64,000 bases of DNA from Bacillus oleivorans. Lineage in GTDB: Bacteria; Bacillota; Bacilli; Bacillales; JC228. The stretch is taken from positions 372,001-436,000 of the forward strand of contig NZ_OAOP01000003.1 in NCBI RefSeq assembly GCF_900207585.1, read 5' to 3'. The translations under genes were made by a program, and so were the position numbers. Shown one piece after another: positions 1 through 8,571 of the stretch. Below the pieces are notes generated by a model, which worked only from the letters and a program-made list of their open reading frames with translations, did not search any database and was not told where the DNA came from. Within the stretch, counting starts at the first letter, position 1. Each line of letters begins with the position of its first letter.

Positions 1-2
1 AA

Positions 3-1946
3 GAAAATAGGCAATTCCTTGGTATTTCAGATTTTGATTCTTTTCAATGGAATCCTTCTTCAATTAAAGAGGCAGAAATACAGCTAGAAAAATGGAATCA
101 TCTGCAAAAGCTATATGATGAAAAGGATAATAAGCACAAGCTAGAACAGCAAAGAAAGAACATCTCTATGGAAAAGCTGAATCAGCTTGAAAACGAAATT
201 CTTAGTCCCCCTGAGTTAGAGCTGGAAGAAGGCATGCTTATTGAATGGGAGACGATAAAGTCCATCGAAAATGAGAAAAAAACAATTAGAGCGGAAATTT
301 CATTAATCGAGCAAGAAAAAGAAAAATTCAATAAAAATAGACATGATACGAGAAAGATTGAGAGTGTGTTAATCGGACTTGTTTCCTTAATCAGTTTAGC
401 TGGTTTGACTGTGTCTATTAGACAGAATCAATGGCTGATTGCTTTTATCTGCGGACTCTTGTTTGTCACAGTTGGTGTAACATTTTTATATCTAAAGCAA
501 AACCGCTCAAATCAAACGAGTGAGAGTAACCGATATTCGCTTCTTAAGGAACGTTTAAGGCAATTAGAAAATGAGGAAATGGATTTTACATGTACGGAGG
601 AACGATTTTTTGAAGCCAGAGAAAAAATCAATGGAAACCAAAGAGTAATCGAGGAAATGAAAGAAATTCAAACCGCTGTAAAAGAACAAGGCTGGTATGC
701 AGGCGAACTGGATAAGGAGCGGTTAGACGTACTTAAACAGCTTCGATCTATTGAATTATCACTTCTTGACCTTTTTCAGTCCAATACAGGAAAACTGGAG
801 GTAAATATAGACAGGCTTTCTGTTGACCTTCCACTTATCCAGGTGATTTACCACCATCTAAAAGAAAAGAGCAGACTAGAAGAGGAAATACAAGAGATAG
901 AAAATAGAATGAAACCGATTCAAAACAGTTTACAGGATTGGGCAAAAAAGCTTCAGTTAAAAGGAGCTTATTCGGAACTGTTTGGATTGTTAAAGGACCA
1001 ATTAGAAAGAGAAAGAGAGCAAGAGCAATCAAGAAAGTTTCTGCAAGAGGGAATAAACGAAATCAGACAGCAGCTTAAAAAAATCCAAGCTGAAAAAGGT
1101 TTAGTGACAGAAGAACTCTCCTTTTTACTAAAAAAAGCAGATTGTGAGGACGAAGAATCCTATTTGAAAAAAGGATTTAAATTGGAAGAGAAATTGAAAC
1201 TTCTGAACCAATTAGAAGCTGTGCAAGACCAGTTAAATCTAACCCGTTTTTCGGAAGAGGAACGAAAACATAGAAATTTAGATCAAGAAATCTCCAAATC
1301 CCTAATTTTTACACTTGAAGAAAAAGAAAAGGCCTTTTTAGAAGAGCTTGAGCATATTCGTAAACAAGTGGCTACGGTAGACTATCAGCTGAAACAAATG
1401 GAGGAAGGGGGCGCATATATCGACCTTCTTCATCAGTTTTATCAGGAAAAGTATTCATTTCAGGAAACCGCCAAAGCCTGGTCTGTTTATACGATTGCCA
1501 GAAGTTTTCTTCAGAAGGCGATGGTTCAATTCAAGGAAGGAACATTTCCGAAGGTTTTACGTAATGCCGAATCTATTTTTAAAACGTTAACCAATGAAAA
1601 TTATGAAAGAATACGGTTTTCTTCGGACAATGATGAATTATCGGTCCTTCATACTTCAGGTAAATGGTTCCCTGCCGCTGCCCTGAGCCAGGCGACGAAA
1701 GAACAGGTGTATGTAGCCATTCGTTTGGGGCTAATCGAAGCCCTTTATCCTACTTTATCATTACCGATTATTATCGATGATAGTTTTGTCAATTTTGACA
1801 CTAATCGTGTGGCAAAGGTGATGGACACATTACAAGGATTTAGCGGACGTCATCAGGTTATTGTTTTTTCGTGCCATCCTGAAATGACACAGTATTTTCC
1901 AAAAGATCACATCGTTGAATTAAGTAAATTTCAACCTATAAGATGA
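3..1946 (+). CDS. yhaN: YhaN-like SMC/Rad50-type AAA ATPase, C-terminal part (5' end outside window)
   Basis: The frame is open from the window edge, so this is the last 647 residues of a longer protein (B. subtilis YhaN is about 960 residues). Seen: long Glu/Lys/Arg-rich coiled coil; two hydrophobic segments near fragment residues 119-167; further coiled coil; then the C-terminal ATPase half with an LSQATKEQ signature-like motif and the Walker B LPIIIDDSFVNFD near residues 587-599. The P-loop half lies upstream of the window. Family knowledge: YhaN pairs with the YhaO phosphoesterase and resembles Rad50/SbcC. yhaM follows directly, as in B. subtilis. DNA repair or nuclease partnership is inferred from family only. 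The fragment is intact, with no frameshift. Confidence 0.85.
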   Translation, partial: ENRQFLGISDFDSFQWNPSSIKEAEIQLEKWNHLQKLYDEKDNKHKLEQQRKNISMEKLNQLENEILSPPELELEEGMLIEWETIKSIENEKKTIRAEISLIEQEKEKFNKNRHDTRKIESVLIGLVSLISLAGLTVSIRQNQWLIAFICGLLFVTVGVTFLYLKQNRSNQTSESNRYSLLKERLRQLENEEMDFTCTEERFFEAREKINGNQRVIEEMKEIQTAVKEQGWYAGELDKERLDVLKQLRSIELSLLDLFQSNTGKLEVNIDRLSVDLPLIQVIYHHLKEKSRLEEEIQEIENRMKPIQNSLQDWAKKLQLKGAYSELFGLLKDQLEREREQEQSRKFLQEGINEIRQQLKKIQAEKGLVTEELSFLLKKADCEDEESYLKKGFKLEEKLKLLNQLEAVQDQLNLTRFSEEERKHRNLDQEISKSLIFTLEEKEKAFLEELEHIRKQVATVDYQLKQMEEGGAYIDLLHQFYQEKYSFQETAKAWSVYTIARSFLQKAMVQFKEGTFPKVLRNAESIFKTLTNENYERIRFSSDNDELSVLHTSGKWFPAAALSQATKEQVYVAIRLGLIEALYPTLSLPIIIDDSFVNFDTNRVAKVMDTLQGFSGRHQVIVFSCHPEMTQYFPKDHIVELSKFQPIR

Positions 1947-2046
1947 GCAGGGAAATAGCAGTCTAAGGAGCACTGCTTCCATCTATTTGCCAATAGTAGT
2001 AGAATAATAGAATAATAAGACACTGTTTATTATGGAGGGGAGAAGC

Positions 2047-2991
2047 ATGTCAAAAGGAATCACGTTCACAGATGTAGGGGAACAGGTAGAGCAGTTCCTC
2101 CTGATTAAAAGCGTAACAAAAGGAACAACGAACACAGGGAAGCCTTTTTTGACTTTAATTTTACAAGATAAAAGCGGGGAAATTGAAGCAAAGCTATGGG
2201 ATGCAACAGATACTGATGAAGAAGCATTTGTTCAGGAAGCAATTGTTAAAGTAGTTGGAGATGTTCATAGCTACAGAGGAAAAAATCAACTAAAAATAAG
2301 GCAAATCAGGAAGGCAACCGTGCAAGATGGAGTATCGATTTCAGACTTTTTAGAGACAGCACCTCTCGAACAGGATGAAATGATGTCAAAGATTACACAA
2401 TACATCTTTGAAATGAAAAACCCAAATATTCAGCGGATTACAAGACATCTTTTGAAAAAACATCAGCAGAGCTTTTTACAATTTCCTGCAGCCACTAAAA
2501 ACCACCACGAGTTTGTTTCCGGACTAGCCTTTCATGTCGTATCTATGTTGGACCTTGCCAAAAGCTTATGTCAGCTGTATCCTTCGCTCGATCGTGATTT
2601 ACTCTATGCAGGTATTATCCTTCATGATTTAGGCAAAACAACAGAACTTTCAGGGCCCATCTCACCCTCCTATACGATCACAGGACAGCTTCTTGGACAT
2701 ATAACGATTATGGTCAATGAAATCGGACAAGCCGCAGAAGAATTAGGAATAATAGGGGAAGAGGTAACCGTCCTTCAGCATTTGGTATTATCCCATCATG
2801 GGAAGCCTGAATGGGGAAGTCCGAAACAGCCGATGATCCGCGAAGCGGAGCTGCTTCATTATATTGATAACATCGATGCCAAAATGAACATGCTCGACCG
2901 CGCACTATCTCGAACAAAGCCAGGAGAATTTTCAGAGCGGGTATTTGCACTAGATAATCGTTCCTTCTATAAGCCAACGTTCATCAAGTAA
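2047..2991 (+). CDS. yhaM: 3'-5' exoribonuclease YhaM
   Basis: A 314-residue protein, the same length as B. subtilis YhaM, a 3'-to-5' exoribonuclease that also degrades single-stranded DNA. Seen: N-terminal OB-fold nucleic-acid-binding region (about residues 10-90) and a C-terminal HD metal-dependent phosphohydrolase domain with H163, the H193-D194 pair, H250-H251 and D274/D277. The start is the ATG at 2047, because GGAGGGG sits just upstream of it. An in-frame ATG at 2032 overlaps that Shine-Dalgarno sequence and is unlikely. It lies about 100 bp after yhaN, with the small yhaL gene next. Confidence 0.95.
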   Translation: MSKGITFTDVGEQVEQFLLIKSVTKGTTNTGKPFLTLILQDKSGEIEAKLWDATDTDEEAFVQEAIVKVVGDVHSYRGKNQLKIRQIRKATVQDGVSISDFLETAPLEQDEMMSKITQYIFEMKNPNIQRITRHLLKKHQQSFLQFPAATKNHHEFVSGLAFHVVSMLDLAKSLCQLYPSLDRDLLYAGIILHDLGKTTELSGPISPSYTITGQLLGHITIMVNEIGQAAEELGIIGEEVTVLQHLVLSHHGKPEWGSPKQPMIREAELLHYIDNIDAKMNMLDRALSRTKPGEFSERVFALDNRSFYKPTFIK

Positions 2992-3074
2992 AAAAACGGC
3001 CAGGCATATTCACCATTCTCCCTGCATAAAGTGTAGTAAATATGGATTGGACAACCTATGAAGGAGTGGATAAC

Positions 3075-3257
3075 TTGGACGTCCCTTTTTGGGTAATTCT
3101 TATTGTGATTGGGATTATCGTAAGTGGCATCATGACGGTAAAAGCAGGGAAAGATGAACAGAAAGAAGAGGAAGCGTTTATCGAAAAAGAAGGGGAAATC
3201 TTTCTTGAGCGAATGGAAAAGGAAAAAGAGAGAAAACAGCAGGTTTCCTCTTCTTAA
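3075..3257 (+). CDS. yhaL: small membrane protein YhaL (sporulation-associated)
   Basis: A 60-residue protein with one N-terminal transmembrane helix (FWVILIVIGIIVSGI) and a charged, Glu/Lys-rich cytoplasmic tail containing AFIEKEGEIFLERMEKE, which I recognise from the YhaL family. The TTG at 3075 is chosen as start because AAGGAGTG lies 6 nt upstream. The ATG at 3042 has no Shine-Dalgarno sequence. Position after yhaM and before prsA matches B. subtilis. The family is linked to sporulation, but its molecular role is not known to me. Confidence 0.8.
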   Translation: MDVPFWVILIVIGIIVSGIMTVKAGKDEQKEEEAFIEKEGEIFLERMEKEKERKQQVSSS

Positions 3258-3280
3258 ATAACATGTAGTATTTTATACTA

Positions 3281-3337
3281 AAAAAGGGGCTGTCCAAGAA
3301 GTCTGGTAGATGACTTCTTAGGAAGCCTCCTTTTAAT
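3281..3337 (+). terminator. intrinsic terminator after yhaL
   Basis: The arms AAGAAGTC and GACTTCTT (3296-3303 and 3312-3319) are extended by AAAAGGGGCT against AGCCTCCTTTT, followed by a T-rich tail. It closes the yhaN-yhaM-yhaL side. Confidence 0.7.
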
Positions 3338-3423
3338 TTCTGTTTTTTTGATAGTAGTTCAGGGACTCTCTATAAGGATGTTGCAGTCTAATGCCACAAT
3401 CCTGGTTGAGTGTGCCGACTATA

Positions 3424-3555
3424 TGTTGATTAGAGCGGAAGGCGCGAAGACTCCAGCGGGAGTATGGGACAGAGGAGACACCGCAGGCGCTAAAGCGCCG
3501 TGGAGGCTCCACAAACCGCCCGCGGAAAACGAAGCGCCTGGAGCGCAAATCAACA
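3424..3555. repeat. 132-bp inverted-repeat-bounded GC-rich intergenic element
   Basis: The ends are imperfect inverted repeats: TGTTGATTAGAGCGGAAGGCGC on the left against the complement of GCGCCTGGAGCGCAAATCAACA on the right. Internal palindromes include GGCGCTAAAGCGCC. The GC content is far above the surrounding DNA. I recognise this type of element as common between genes in Bacillaceae. A partial copy of the core lies at 39897-39938. It codes for nothing convincing. It could be a MITE-like sequence or a structured RNA. Confidence 0.75.
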
Positions 3556-3584
3556 GGCAAGTTGAACACAACTTTTTAGAAAAA

Positions 3585-3640
3585 TTCAAAAAAATAAAAG
3601 CAGGTGAAGAAAATCAACTCATTTTTCCCCACCTGCTTTA
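3585..3640 (-). terminator. prsA intrinsic terminator
   Basis: GCAGGTG (3600-3606) pairs with CACCTGC (3630-3636). Read on the minus strand, the stem is followed by a T-rich tract (complement of 3585-3599). It lies just after the prsA stop codon. Confidence 0.8.
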
Positions 3641-3676
3641 TCCTACAGATTTATCGGTCAGACTCTCAATAGATGT

Positions 3677-4564
3677 TTACTTTTCTTCAGTATTCTCAAA
3701 TAAAGCTTGGAAATCCTCATCTTTCACGTCAATTTTCGCATCAGCCAATACTTTATCAACTGCAGCTTGAATTGTTGCTTGATCTAATTTAGCCGTTTTG
3801 TAGCCTTCAATAACATCTTCTTTAGCATCTTCAAATGCAGGCTTTTCAGGTGCTGCAGTAACTTCGATAATATGGTAGCCATATTGTGATTGAACTGGAT
3901 CACTAATTTCGTTTACTTTTAAGCTAAAGGCAGCTTCTTCGAATTCCGGAAGCATTTGTCCTTTTGACACTTCACCAAGGTCTCCGCCGTTTTCCTTGCT
4001 GCCAGGATCTGTTGAATATTCCTTCGCTAACTCAGCAAAATCTCCGCCTTCTTTAAGCTTCTGTTTTACTTCATTGGCCGTAGCTTCATCTTCTACTAAA
4101 ATGTGGCGAACATTTCTTGGAGGAGCCCATTCTTCATTATAGAATGTTTCCAGGTCTTCATCAGTGACCTGACTCATAGCAGCCTCTTGACGAAGTAAGT
4201 CTAGTTTAATCGCACGGCGAAATTCTTCTTCGTTTTGAAATCCGCTGGATTGTAAAGCCATTTCAAAGTTTTCGCCAAATTGTTCTTTAATCGGATCTAA
4301 TTGTTCATTGATTTTTTCATCGGATACTTTAAATTTTTCACTTAATACTTTTTCTTGAACAAGCGTTTGTAATGCTTGATCACCCATTGTACTTTTCATT
4401 TCATTGTATAGCTCGTCCTTTGTAACAGTACCGCCTTCAAATTCTACTACTGCTTCTGAGTTATCTTCTTTTCCTTCTTGCTCTTCTTGCCCTTCATCTG
4501 CACATGCAGTCAGCACTAATGCTAAAGCTCCAAAAAGTAAAAAGGTCTTCATCCATTTTTTCAT
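3677..4564 (-). CDS. prsA: PrsA foldase lipoprotein (parvulin peptidyl-prolyl isomerase)
   Basis: A 295-residue lipoprotein (B. subtilis PrsA is 292) that folds exported proteins on the outer face of the membrane. Seen: signal peptide with lipobox LTAC, lipidated Cys21; SurA-like N-terminal helices; parvulin PpiC domain at about residues 148-238 including [15 protein letters not shown] and QYGYHII; Lys/Glu-rich C-terminus. The start is the ATG at 4564, with TAGGAGTG 6 nt upstream; the longer in-frame extension has no ribosome-binding site. ScoC, which controls protease export, is encoded nearby, as in B. subtilis. Confidence 0.96.
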   Translation of the reverse strand: MKKWMKTFLLFGALALVLTACADEGQEEQEGKEDNSEAVVEFEGGTVTKDELYNEMKSTMGDQALQTLVQEKVLSEKFKVSDEKINEQLDPIKEQFGENFEMALQSSGFQNEEEFRRAIKLDLLRQEAAMSQVTDEDLETFYNEEWAPPRNVRHILVEDEATANEVKQKLKEGGDFAELAKEYSTDPGSKENGGDLGEVSKGQMLPEFEEAAFSLKVNEISDPVQSQYGYHIIEVTAAPEKPAFEDAKEDVIEGYKTAKLDQATIQAAVDKVLADAKIDVKDEDFQALFENTEEK

Positions 4565-4705
4565 GCAAACACTCCTAAACATTGTTGTAAAACCAAAATT
4601 CCCATACAGTAACTTATACCATATTGGAGGAAATAACACAATGAAGAATAGACAAGCAACTAATTGAGATTTAAAGGAAAAGTATAAAAAACTGGGTGAA
4701 CTGCC

Positions 4706-4735
4706 CACCCAAATTAAGAAAGCCTACATATGATA
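4706..4735 (+). promoter_or_regulatory. sigma-K-like promoter for the YjcZ-type triplet
   Basis: CACC (4706-4709), 17 nt, then CATATGATA (4727-4735). This fits the mother-cell sigma-K pattern mACm-N16/17-CATAnnnTA from the literature and lies 30 nt before the first small sporulation-type gene. No start-site data are available. Confidence 0.5.
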
Positions 4736-4764
4736 TAGCGACTAAAGAAAAGGAGGTCAACAAA

Positions 4765-4851
4765 ATGAGTAACGGTTTTCACAGTGGATTTGCTCTTCTC
4801 GTTGTGTTGTTTATTTTGTTAATTATTGTAGGGGCTGCCTATATCTGCTAA
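4765..4851 (+). CDS. YjcZ-family small sporulation peptide, copy 1
   Basis: A 28-residue peptide: short polar N-terminus, then the hydrophobic helix FALLVVLFILLIIVGAAYIC. AAGGAGG lies 8 nt before the ATG. It is the first of three near-identical consecutive genes (4765, 4963, 5094). The pattern (Gly-rich N-terminus followed by FALxVVLFILLIIVGAAW) is that of the YjcZ/YjcM-type sporulation protein family. Copy 1 ends in YIC instead of W. Probably made in the mother cell late in sporulation; the function is not known. Confidence 0.85.
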   Translation: MSNGFHSGFALLVVLFILLIIVGAAYIC

Positions 4852-4962
4852 TAAGTGTAACCCATCCGGGATAAGGAAATTCATAAAATCGGGATACGTG
4901 CCTATTCGCACGGCCGGGCTAATGAATAGTATATGTTAGTCGGTAGTAAAGGAGGTGTCTGT

Positions 4963-5049
4963 ATGGGTGGCGGCGGATACGCAGGAGGTTTTGCGTTAAT
5001 TGTTGTGTTGTTCATCTTATTAATTATCGTAGGTGCAGCATGGCTATAA
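4963..5049 (+). CDS. YjcZ-family small sporulation peptide, copy 2
   Basis: A 28-residue peptide beginning MGGGGYAGG and continuing as the conserved hydrophobic helix FALIVVLFILLIIVGAAWL. AAAGGAGG lies upstream of the ATG. A hairpin CGTGC-N6-GCACG sits in the 111-bp gap after copy 1. It has no clear promoter of its own and is probably co-transcribed. Confidence 0.85.
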   Translation: MGGGGYAGGFALIVVLFILLIIVGAAWL

Positions 5050-5093
5050 ATTTCGATCGTGGAACTGGTTAATGAGAAAGGAGGGAACCTAGT

Positions 5094-5186
5094 ATGTCAG
5101 GATCTGGAGTTTATGGAGGAGGCTTTGCGCTACTCGTAGTATTGTTCATCCTTCTCATTATTATTGGTGCAGCTTGGATTTACTAA
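5094..5186 (+). CDS. YjcZ-family small sporulation peptide, copy 3
   Basis: A 30-residue peptide beginning MSGSGVYGGG, followed by the family helix FALLVVLFILLIIIGAAW and ending IY. It has a strong AAAGGAGGG ribosome-binding site and starts 44 bp after copy 2. A terminator follows at once, so the triplet looks like a complete transcription unit made by tandem duplication. Confidence 0.85.
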   Translation: MSGSGVYGGGFALLVVLFILLIIIGAAWIY

Positions 5187-5220
5187 CCTGATAGGGAATA
5201 CATGTAATCCCAAACACACA

Positions 5221-5254
5221 AAAGGAGAGAAGCGCAGCTGTCTCTCCTTTTTTT
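5221..5254 (+). terminator. terminator of the YjcZ-type triplet
   Basis: GGAGAGA pairs with TCTCTCC (5224-5230 and 5241-5247), followed by seven T residues. Confidence 0.85.
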
Positions 5255-5266
5255 AGGCTATTTCAA

Positions 5267-5446
5267 CTAAGCGTATAAGATTTCTACATAGGACGATAGT
5301 AAAAGTATCGTAATAGAAATGTTAATAAAACGAAACACTTTTGGCTGACGGTCTTCAGGGATCTCTTTTTGGATGCACAAAGAATTCGTCAATCGATTAA
5401 TGGAGTATAGGATGAAAGCAGCGAAAAGTAGAAACATGGAGATCAT
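5267..5446 (-). CDS. small two-helix membrane protein, unknown function
   Basis: A 59-residue protein with two predicted transmembrane helices (MFLLFAAFILYSI near the start and FRFINISITILLLSSYVEIL near the end) separated by a polar loop. I do not recognise the family. The start is the internal ATG at 5446, because GGAGGGG lies 8 nt upstream. A longer reading to 5539 lacks a ribosome-binding site. It is convergent with the sporulation triplet. Confidence 0.6.
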   Translation of the reverse strand: MISMFLLFAAFILYSINRLTNSLCIQKEIPEDRQPKVFRFINISITILLLSSYVEILYA

Positions 5447-5604
5447 CCTGAATTCCCCTCCTTTGATTCTATGAATTAACCATATCAAAACATAATAAAA
5501 AATGAAACTCTTGACCTTGTAGAAAGGCATCTTTTTCAAATATATGCCTTTCTTATTTTAGCTTATTCATTGAAAAACGCACCTTTTTCGGTTAGGTGCG
5601 TTAC

Positions 5605-6141
5605 CTATTTTAAGCCATTTATTAATATTTCAAGAGAATCCTCGGTTTCATCAACTAGACAAGCTTTTGGCGTATGCGAAAGATTTTTGTAAAAGATAAA
5701 ATCCTCAACACAAAGACCAGTGTGAAGAGCAATGAGTAAAACACCATAATGAAAATATTGAGGAAAAGACAAAGTAAAGACAATCCCGACCAAAGTAAGA
5801 ATGACGAAAGGAAAAATTAAAGCGAGTTTATAAATATTTTTAGCAACTGGCTCATGTAATCTGAATTTTAATTGCCCTTTTTTATTTATGAATAATCGAC
5901 ATTTTCCCCCAAGGATTCGTAACGGCAAATAATGAAGTGCCTTATGAACCGGGTACAAAAGGATTAAAGCAAAAATAAAGAAGGCAAAATATTGGTCATT
6001 CAGACCTACACCGTCATGAAAAGCATGGGCAATTGAATATAAAACTATAAACGTAAGCAACATAGTTAAAAAAGAAGTAATGACCAGACGAAAAAAACCA
6101 TCCTGACGTGATATCGGAATTGACTTCCAGCAGTGCATCAT
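5605..6141 (-). CDS. DUF3267-type membrane protein
   Basis: A 178-residue integral membrane protein with about four helices. The HKALHYLPLRILGGKCRLF segment and C-terminal helices resemble DUF3267 proteins, which have been proposed to be distantly related to membrane zinc proteases; an HxxxH-like HKALH is visible. A member of this family occurs beside scoC and prsA in B. subtilis. AAAGGTG lies before two adjacent ATG codons (6141 and 6138), so the exact start is uncertain by one codon. Substrate and activity are unknown. Confidence 0.65.
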   Translation of the reverse strand: MMHCWKSIPISRQDGFFRLVITSFLTMLLTFIVLYSIAHAFHDGVGLNDQYFAFFIFALILLYPVHKALHYLPLRILGGKCRLFINKKGQLKFRLHEPVAKNIYKLALIFPFVILTLVGIVFTLSFPQYFHYGVLLIALHTGLCVEDFIFYKNLSHTPKACLVDETEDSLEILINGLK

Positions 6142-6407
6142 TGTTCACCTTTCTCATAGTTGTTGAAATATGAATGCCTAATTTAAAAGGTTCTATAACT
6201 CTTTAACATTTGGATTTTTAAAAAGGCAAGTTAAAACTTCTTTACATACTTTAAGCAATTTAGCTGACAAAATCAAGGTGTTTTTTTACTAAAAGTTAAA
6301 GAATGAATCACCAAATGCTGGGATCAACTATGACTATGAGAGTAGATACTGGATTATTAGAATTAATCATTAAAAAACTCTATATATCAAATTACAATTC
6401 TAGTAAG

Positions 6408-6998
6408 CTACTCCAATGAAACTGCTGCTTCTGTTTTCTTCTTTTCTTCTTTTTTCTTGAAACTTCCATCTTCTTCATAAAAATCATTTTCTAAGTTAGA
6501 AAATGATTTCTCAAAAATATCCATGAAGTCTTTTCCATAGATATTCCGAACAATAGCCATAACCTCTAAAACATCAGGATATTTCCCATACAGATTTCGT
6601 AATGGGAGAACTCCGTTATAAACAGAATTTTGTTCTGGATCATAATCATCCATTAGTTTCAACAGGATTTCTTCGCCTATTTCCGTAATTTGAACATATG
6701 TGTTCCTTTTGTCATTCTCTCTTTTTGAAAATGTTAATAAGCCACGCTCTTCTAATTTTTTTGAAAAATTAAAAGCTGTTGATACATGCATGACTCCGAA
6801 CTTAGCTACATCTGAAATGGAAGCTCCGCCTAGATGATACGTAATCCATAATATGTGGTGTTCATTAATGTTTAAATCATAAGGCTTAATCCATTGCTGC
6901 CAGTCTTTTTCGACAGATTTCCAAAGGGCTTTGCATAATTGAGCAATTCTTTGTGAAAATAACATTGCTTCTTTTTTTGAACCAAATTGGTCTGCCAT
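6408..6998 (-). CDS. scoC: transition-state regulator ScoC (Hpr), MarR family
   Basis: A 196-residue DNA-binding protein. The stretch [19 protein letters not shown] and [16 protein letters not shown] through [15 protein letters not shown] is the ScoC/Hpr MarR-type winged helix, which is very strongly conserved. In Bacillus it represses extracellular protease, motility and sporulation genes. The start at 6998 follows AGGTGATG. A 26-residue upstream extension is judged non-coding. The C-terminus is Lys/Glu-rich, as in the family. It is flanked by yhaH and the DUF3267 gene. Confidence 0.95.
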   Translation of the reverse strand: MADQFGSKKEAMLFSQRIAQLCKALWKSVEKDWQQWIKPYDLNINEHHILWITYHLGGASISDVAKFGVMHVSTAFNFSKKLEERGLLTFSKRENDKRNTYVQITEIGEEILLKLMDDYDPEQNSVYNGVLPLRNLYGKYPDVLEVMAIVRNIYGKDFMDIFEKSFSNLENDFYEEDGSFKKKEEKKKTEAAVSLE

Positions 6999-7085
6999 GC
7001 CATCACCTGCTTTTCTTCTTCTACTTAGTATTATTATGCCAGTAAAATGAATAGAAGGGAAGATAAAAAAATTCAAAAATTTAGT

Positions 7086-7442
7086 CTATTTTTGATAAAC
7101 AGAACGTTCTAACCTTTTATATTGCTGCTGAATCTCTTCTATTTCCCTTCTAAAGTGGTCTAACTCAGGATCAATTGAGTGTCTCCATTTTTCAATCGAT
7201 GGTTTGAGTTGGGTCTGAACGACATTTGCCGCTTTCTTACTTTCTGAGACTAGTTTTAAAACGTCTGTTCTAACATCTAGTGCTTTTTCTTGGATGTTTC
7301 TGAGGAGATTTCCCCATTCCTTTGTTTCCGTCTTTATGGATGAACGAATCGCCTTGCCAGAGCTTGGGGTGGTAAATAAAACCGTAACTCCGCCTAGGAT
7401 TCCGCCAACAATCGCACCTGTTATTAATGATTTTAATTTCAT
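7086..7442 (-). CDS. yhaH: YtxH-domain protein YhaH
   Basis: A 118-residue protein with an N-terminal glycine-rich transmembrane helix (ITGAIVGGILGGVTVLFTTP), typical of YtxH/YhaH general-stress proteins, then a long amphipathic helical tail. GAGGTGATCAC precedes the ATG. The position between trpP and scoC matches B. subtilis. Role in stress is inferred from family. Confidence 0.85.
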   Translation of the reverse strand: MKLKSLITGAIVGGILGGVTVLFTTPSSGKAIRSSIKTETKEWGNLLRNIQEKALDVRTDVLKLVSESKKAANVVQTQLKPSIEKWRHSIDPELDHFRREIEEIQQQYKRLERSVYQK

Positions 7443-7661
7443 GTGATCACCTCATATCTAGGTTATGTATTTTTTTTCTACAAAAAACAACAAAATCCTC
7501 TTTTAATTAGAAATTTTATAGTTCTTCATCCAAACGATGAATAAATTTTCGCAATAAAACATTATGAATGATGTTTCATGTCCATCGCAATTCATGCATA
7601 TATATGAAAAAACTGCAGGTGATGCATTGTGGAATCTATATTTTGAGAGAGGGGGATTTCC

Positions 7662-7859
7662 TTGGCATTGATTACCGTACTTTTATTTTCGTTTAGTTTT
7701 CTATTATTTGCTACTACTATACATTTTACGGTGGTATTGAAAAAATCAAAAATGTATCCGCCAAAGGCGGTTATCCGCAAAAAAATACAAACCCTGAGTA
7801 CCTTTGCTGTAGTCTCTTTATTGTTAGGTGTCATCCTCTTATATATACCGGCAGGATAA
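7662..7859 (+). CDS. small two-helix membrane protein
   Basis: A 65-residue protein starting at TTG 7662 behind GAGAGGGGG. It has two transmembrane helices (LLFSFSFLLFATTIHFTVV and FAVVSLLLGVILLYIPAG) joined by a basic linker. I do not recognise the family. It runs opposite to its neighbours and ends at the terminator shared with trpP. Confidence 0.65.
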   Translation: MALITVLLFSFSFLLFATTIHFTVVLKKSKMYPPKAVIRKKIQTLSTFAVVSLLLGVILLYIPAG

Positions 7860-7870
7860 CAGAACTAAAT

Positions 7871-7911
7871 AAAAAAAGCCTAGGCTTTATTACGGCCTAG
7901 GCTTTGTCGCT
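7871..7911 (-). terminator. bidirectional terminator between the small membrane gene and trpP
   Basis: AAAGCCTAGGC (7875-7885) pairs with GCCTAGGCTTT (7895-7905). The minus strand reads into a seven-T tract, so it serves trpP best. The plus side has a weaker T tract. Confidence 0.85.
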
Positions 7912-8451
7912 TTATTTTTTTACAATTGCTTGCGTGGATGGTGTCTCGAATTGCAGGCGCTGTGTAAGCTTGCTGGCAATTGGATAAATAATAAACATAA
8001 GAATACTGTTAACCGCAACTGCCGGTAATACGATACCTACAGTTAATGCTAAAAATGCATCAGGTAATTCGAAAAAGATGAAAGCTGTTCCTAAAAAAAT
8101 CATCCCTGATACGAATGTACCAATTGCAGTAAGAACAACTACCTTTGCTAGTTGTGCACCAATTTTTCTTAAAGCCATTAATAATCCAAAAAAGATAAAG
8201 GCTGTAAGGAATTTATCAACTATATTTGGAATTTGTCCAGCTGGGAATCCAGTCGTTAATGCAGAAAGGATTCCGGAAGCAAGCCCCAATAATACAACAT
8301 TTCCGACTCTAGGAAAGAGGATTATCCCCAAAAACATCATAGTCAATAACATATCTGGCTTCATACTGCCAAGTGATGGCGGAATAATTAAGTGTAACGC
8401 AGCTCCCATAGCCATAAACAACGCAAGCAAAACAAGTTCTTTCGTTTTCAT
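7912..8451 (-). CDS. trpP: tryptophan transporter TrpP
   Basis: A 179-residue, roughly six-helix membrane protein. The opening (LVLLALFMAMGAALHLIIPP) and the fold resemble small S-component-like vitamin/amino acid transporters. Synteny with B. subtilis trpP (yhaG) between yhaH and hit, and the TRAP-type leader repeat, support tryptophan uptake. The ATG at 8451 follows GAGGAGAGATGAG, which is itself part of the repeat. Expected regulation is translational repression by tryptophan-loaded TRAP. Confidence 0.9.
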   Translation of the reverse strand: MKTKELVLLALFMAMGAALHLIIPPSLGSMKPDMLLTMMFLGIILFPRVGNVVLLGLASGILSALTTGFPAGQIPNIVDKFLTAFIFFGLLMALRKIGAQLAKVVVLTAIGTFVSGMIFLGTAFIFFELPDAFLALTVGIVLPAVAVNSILMFIIYPIASKLTQRLQFETPSTQAIVKK

Positions 8452-8454
8452 TTT

Positions 8455-8496
8455 CTCATCTCTCCTCGTCTAAACTGTTCTTTTCTCTGTCTCCTA
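8455..8496 (-). promoter_or_regulatory. TRAP (MtrB) binding site over the trpP ribosome-binding site
   Basis: Reading the minus strand towards the ATG, seven NAG triplets (GAG, AAG, CAG, TAG, GAG, GAG, GAG) start exactly every 5 nt (8487, 8482, 8477, 8472, 8467, 8462, 8457). TAG and GAG triplets precede them. TRAP binds (G/U)AG repeats spaced 2-3 nt and is known to block the B. subtilis trpP ribosome-binding site. The last repeats overlap the Shine-Dalgarno sequence here. Confidence 0.85.
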
Positions 8497-8571
8497 TAGT
8501 ACCCTTATGGTCTATAGCGAGATTTTTCTTAGTATATCATAAGTCCTGCGGTTTGGAAATGTTCAAATAAT

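Noticed and set aside
3348-3770. 140-codon plus-strand frame through the GC-rich element into prsA
   Set aside because: It runs through a terminator, a repeat element and antisense prsA; no ribosome-binding site.
4639-4668. Eight-codon leader peptide (MKNRQATN) behind TTGGAGG
   Set aside because: Good ribosome-binding site but no attenuator pairs or downstream gene that would need it; too short to support.
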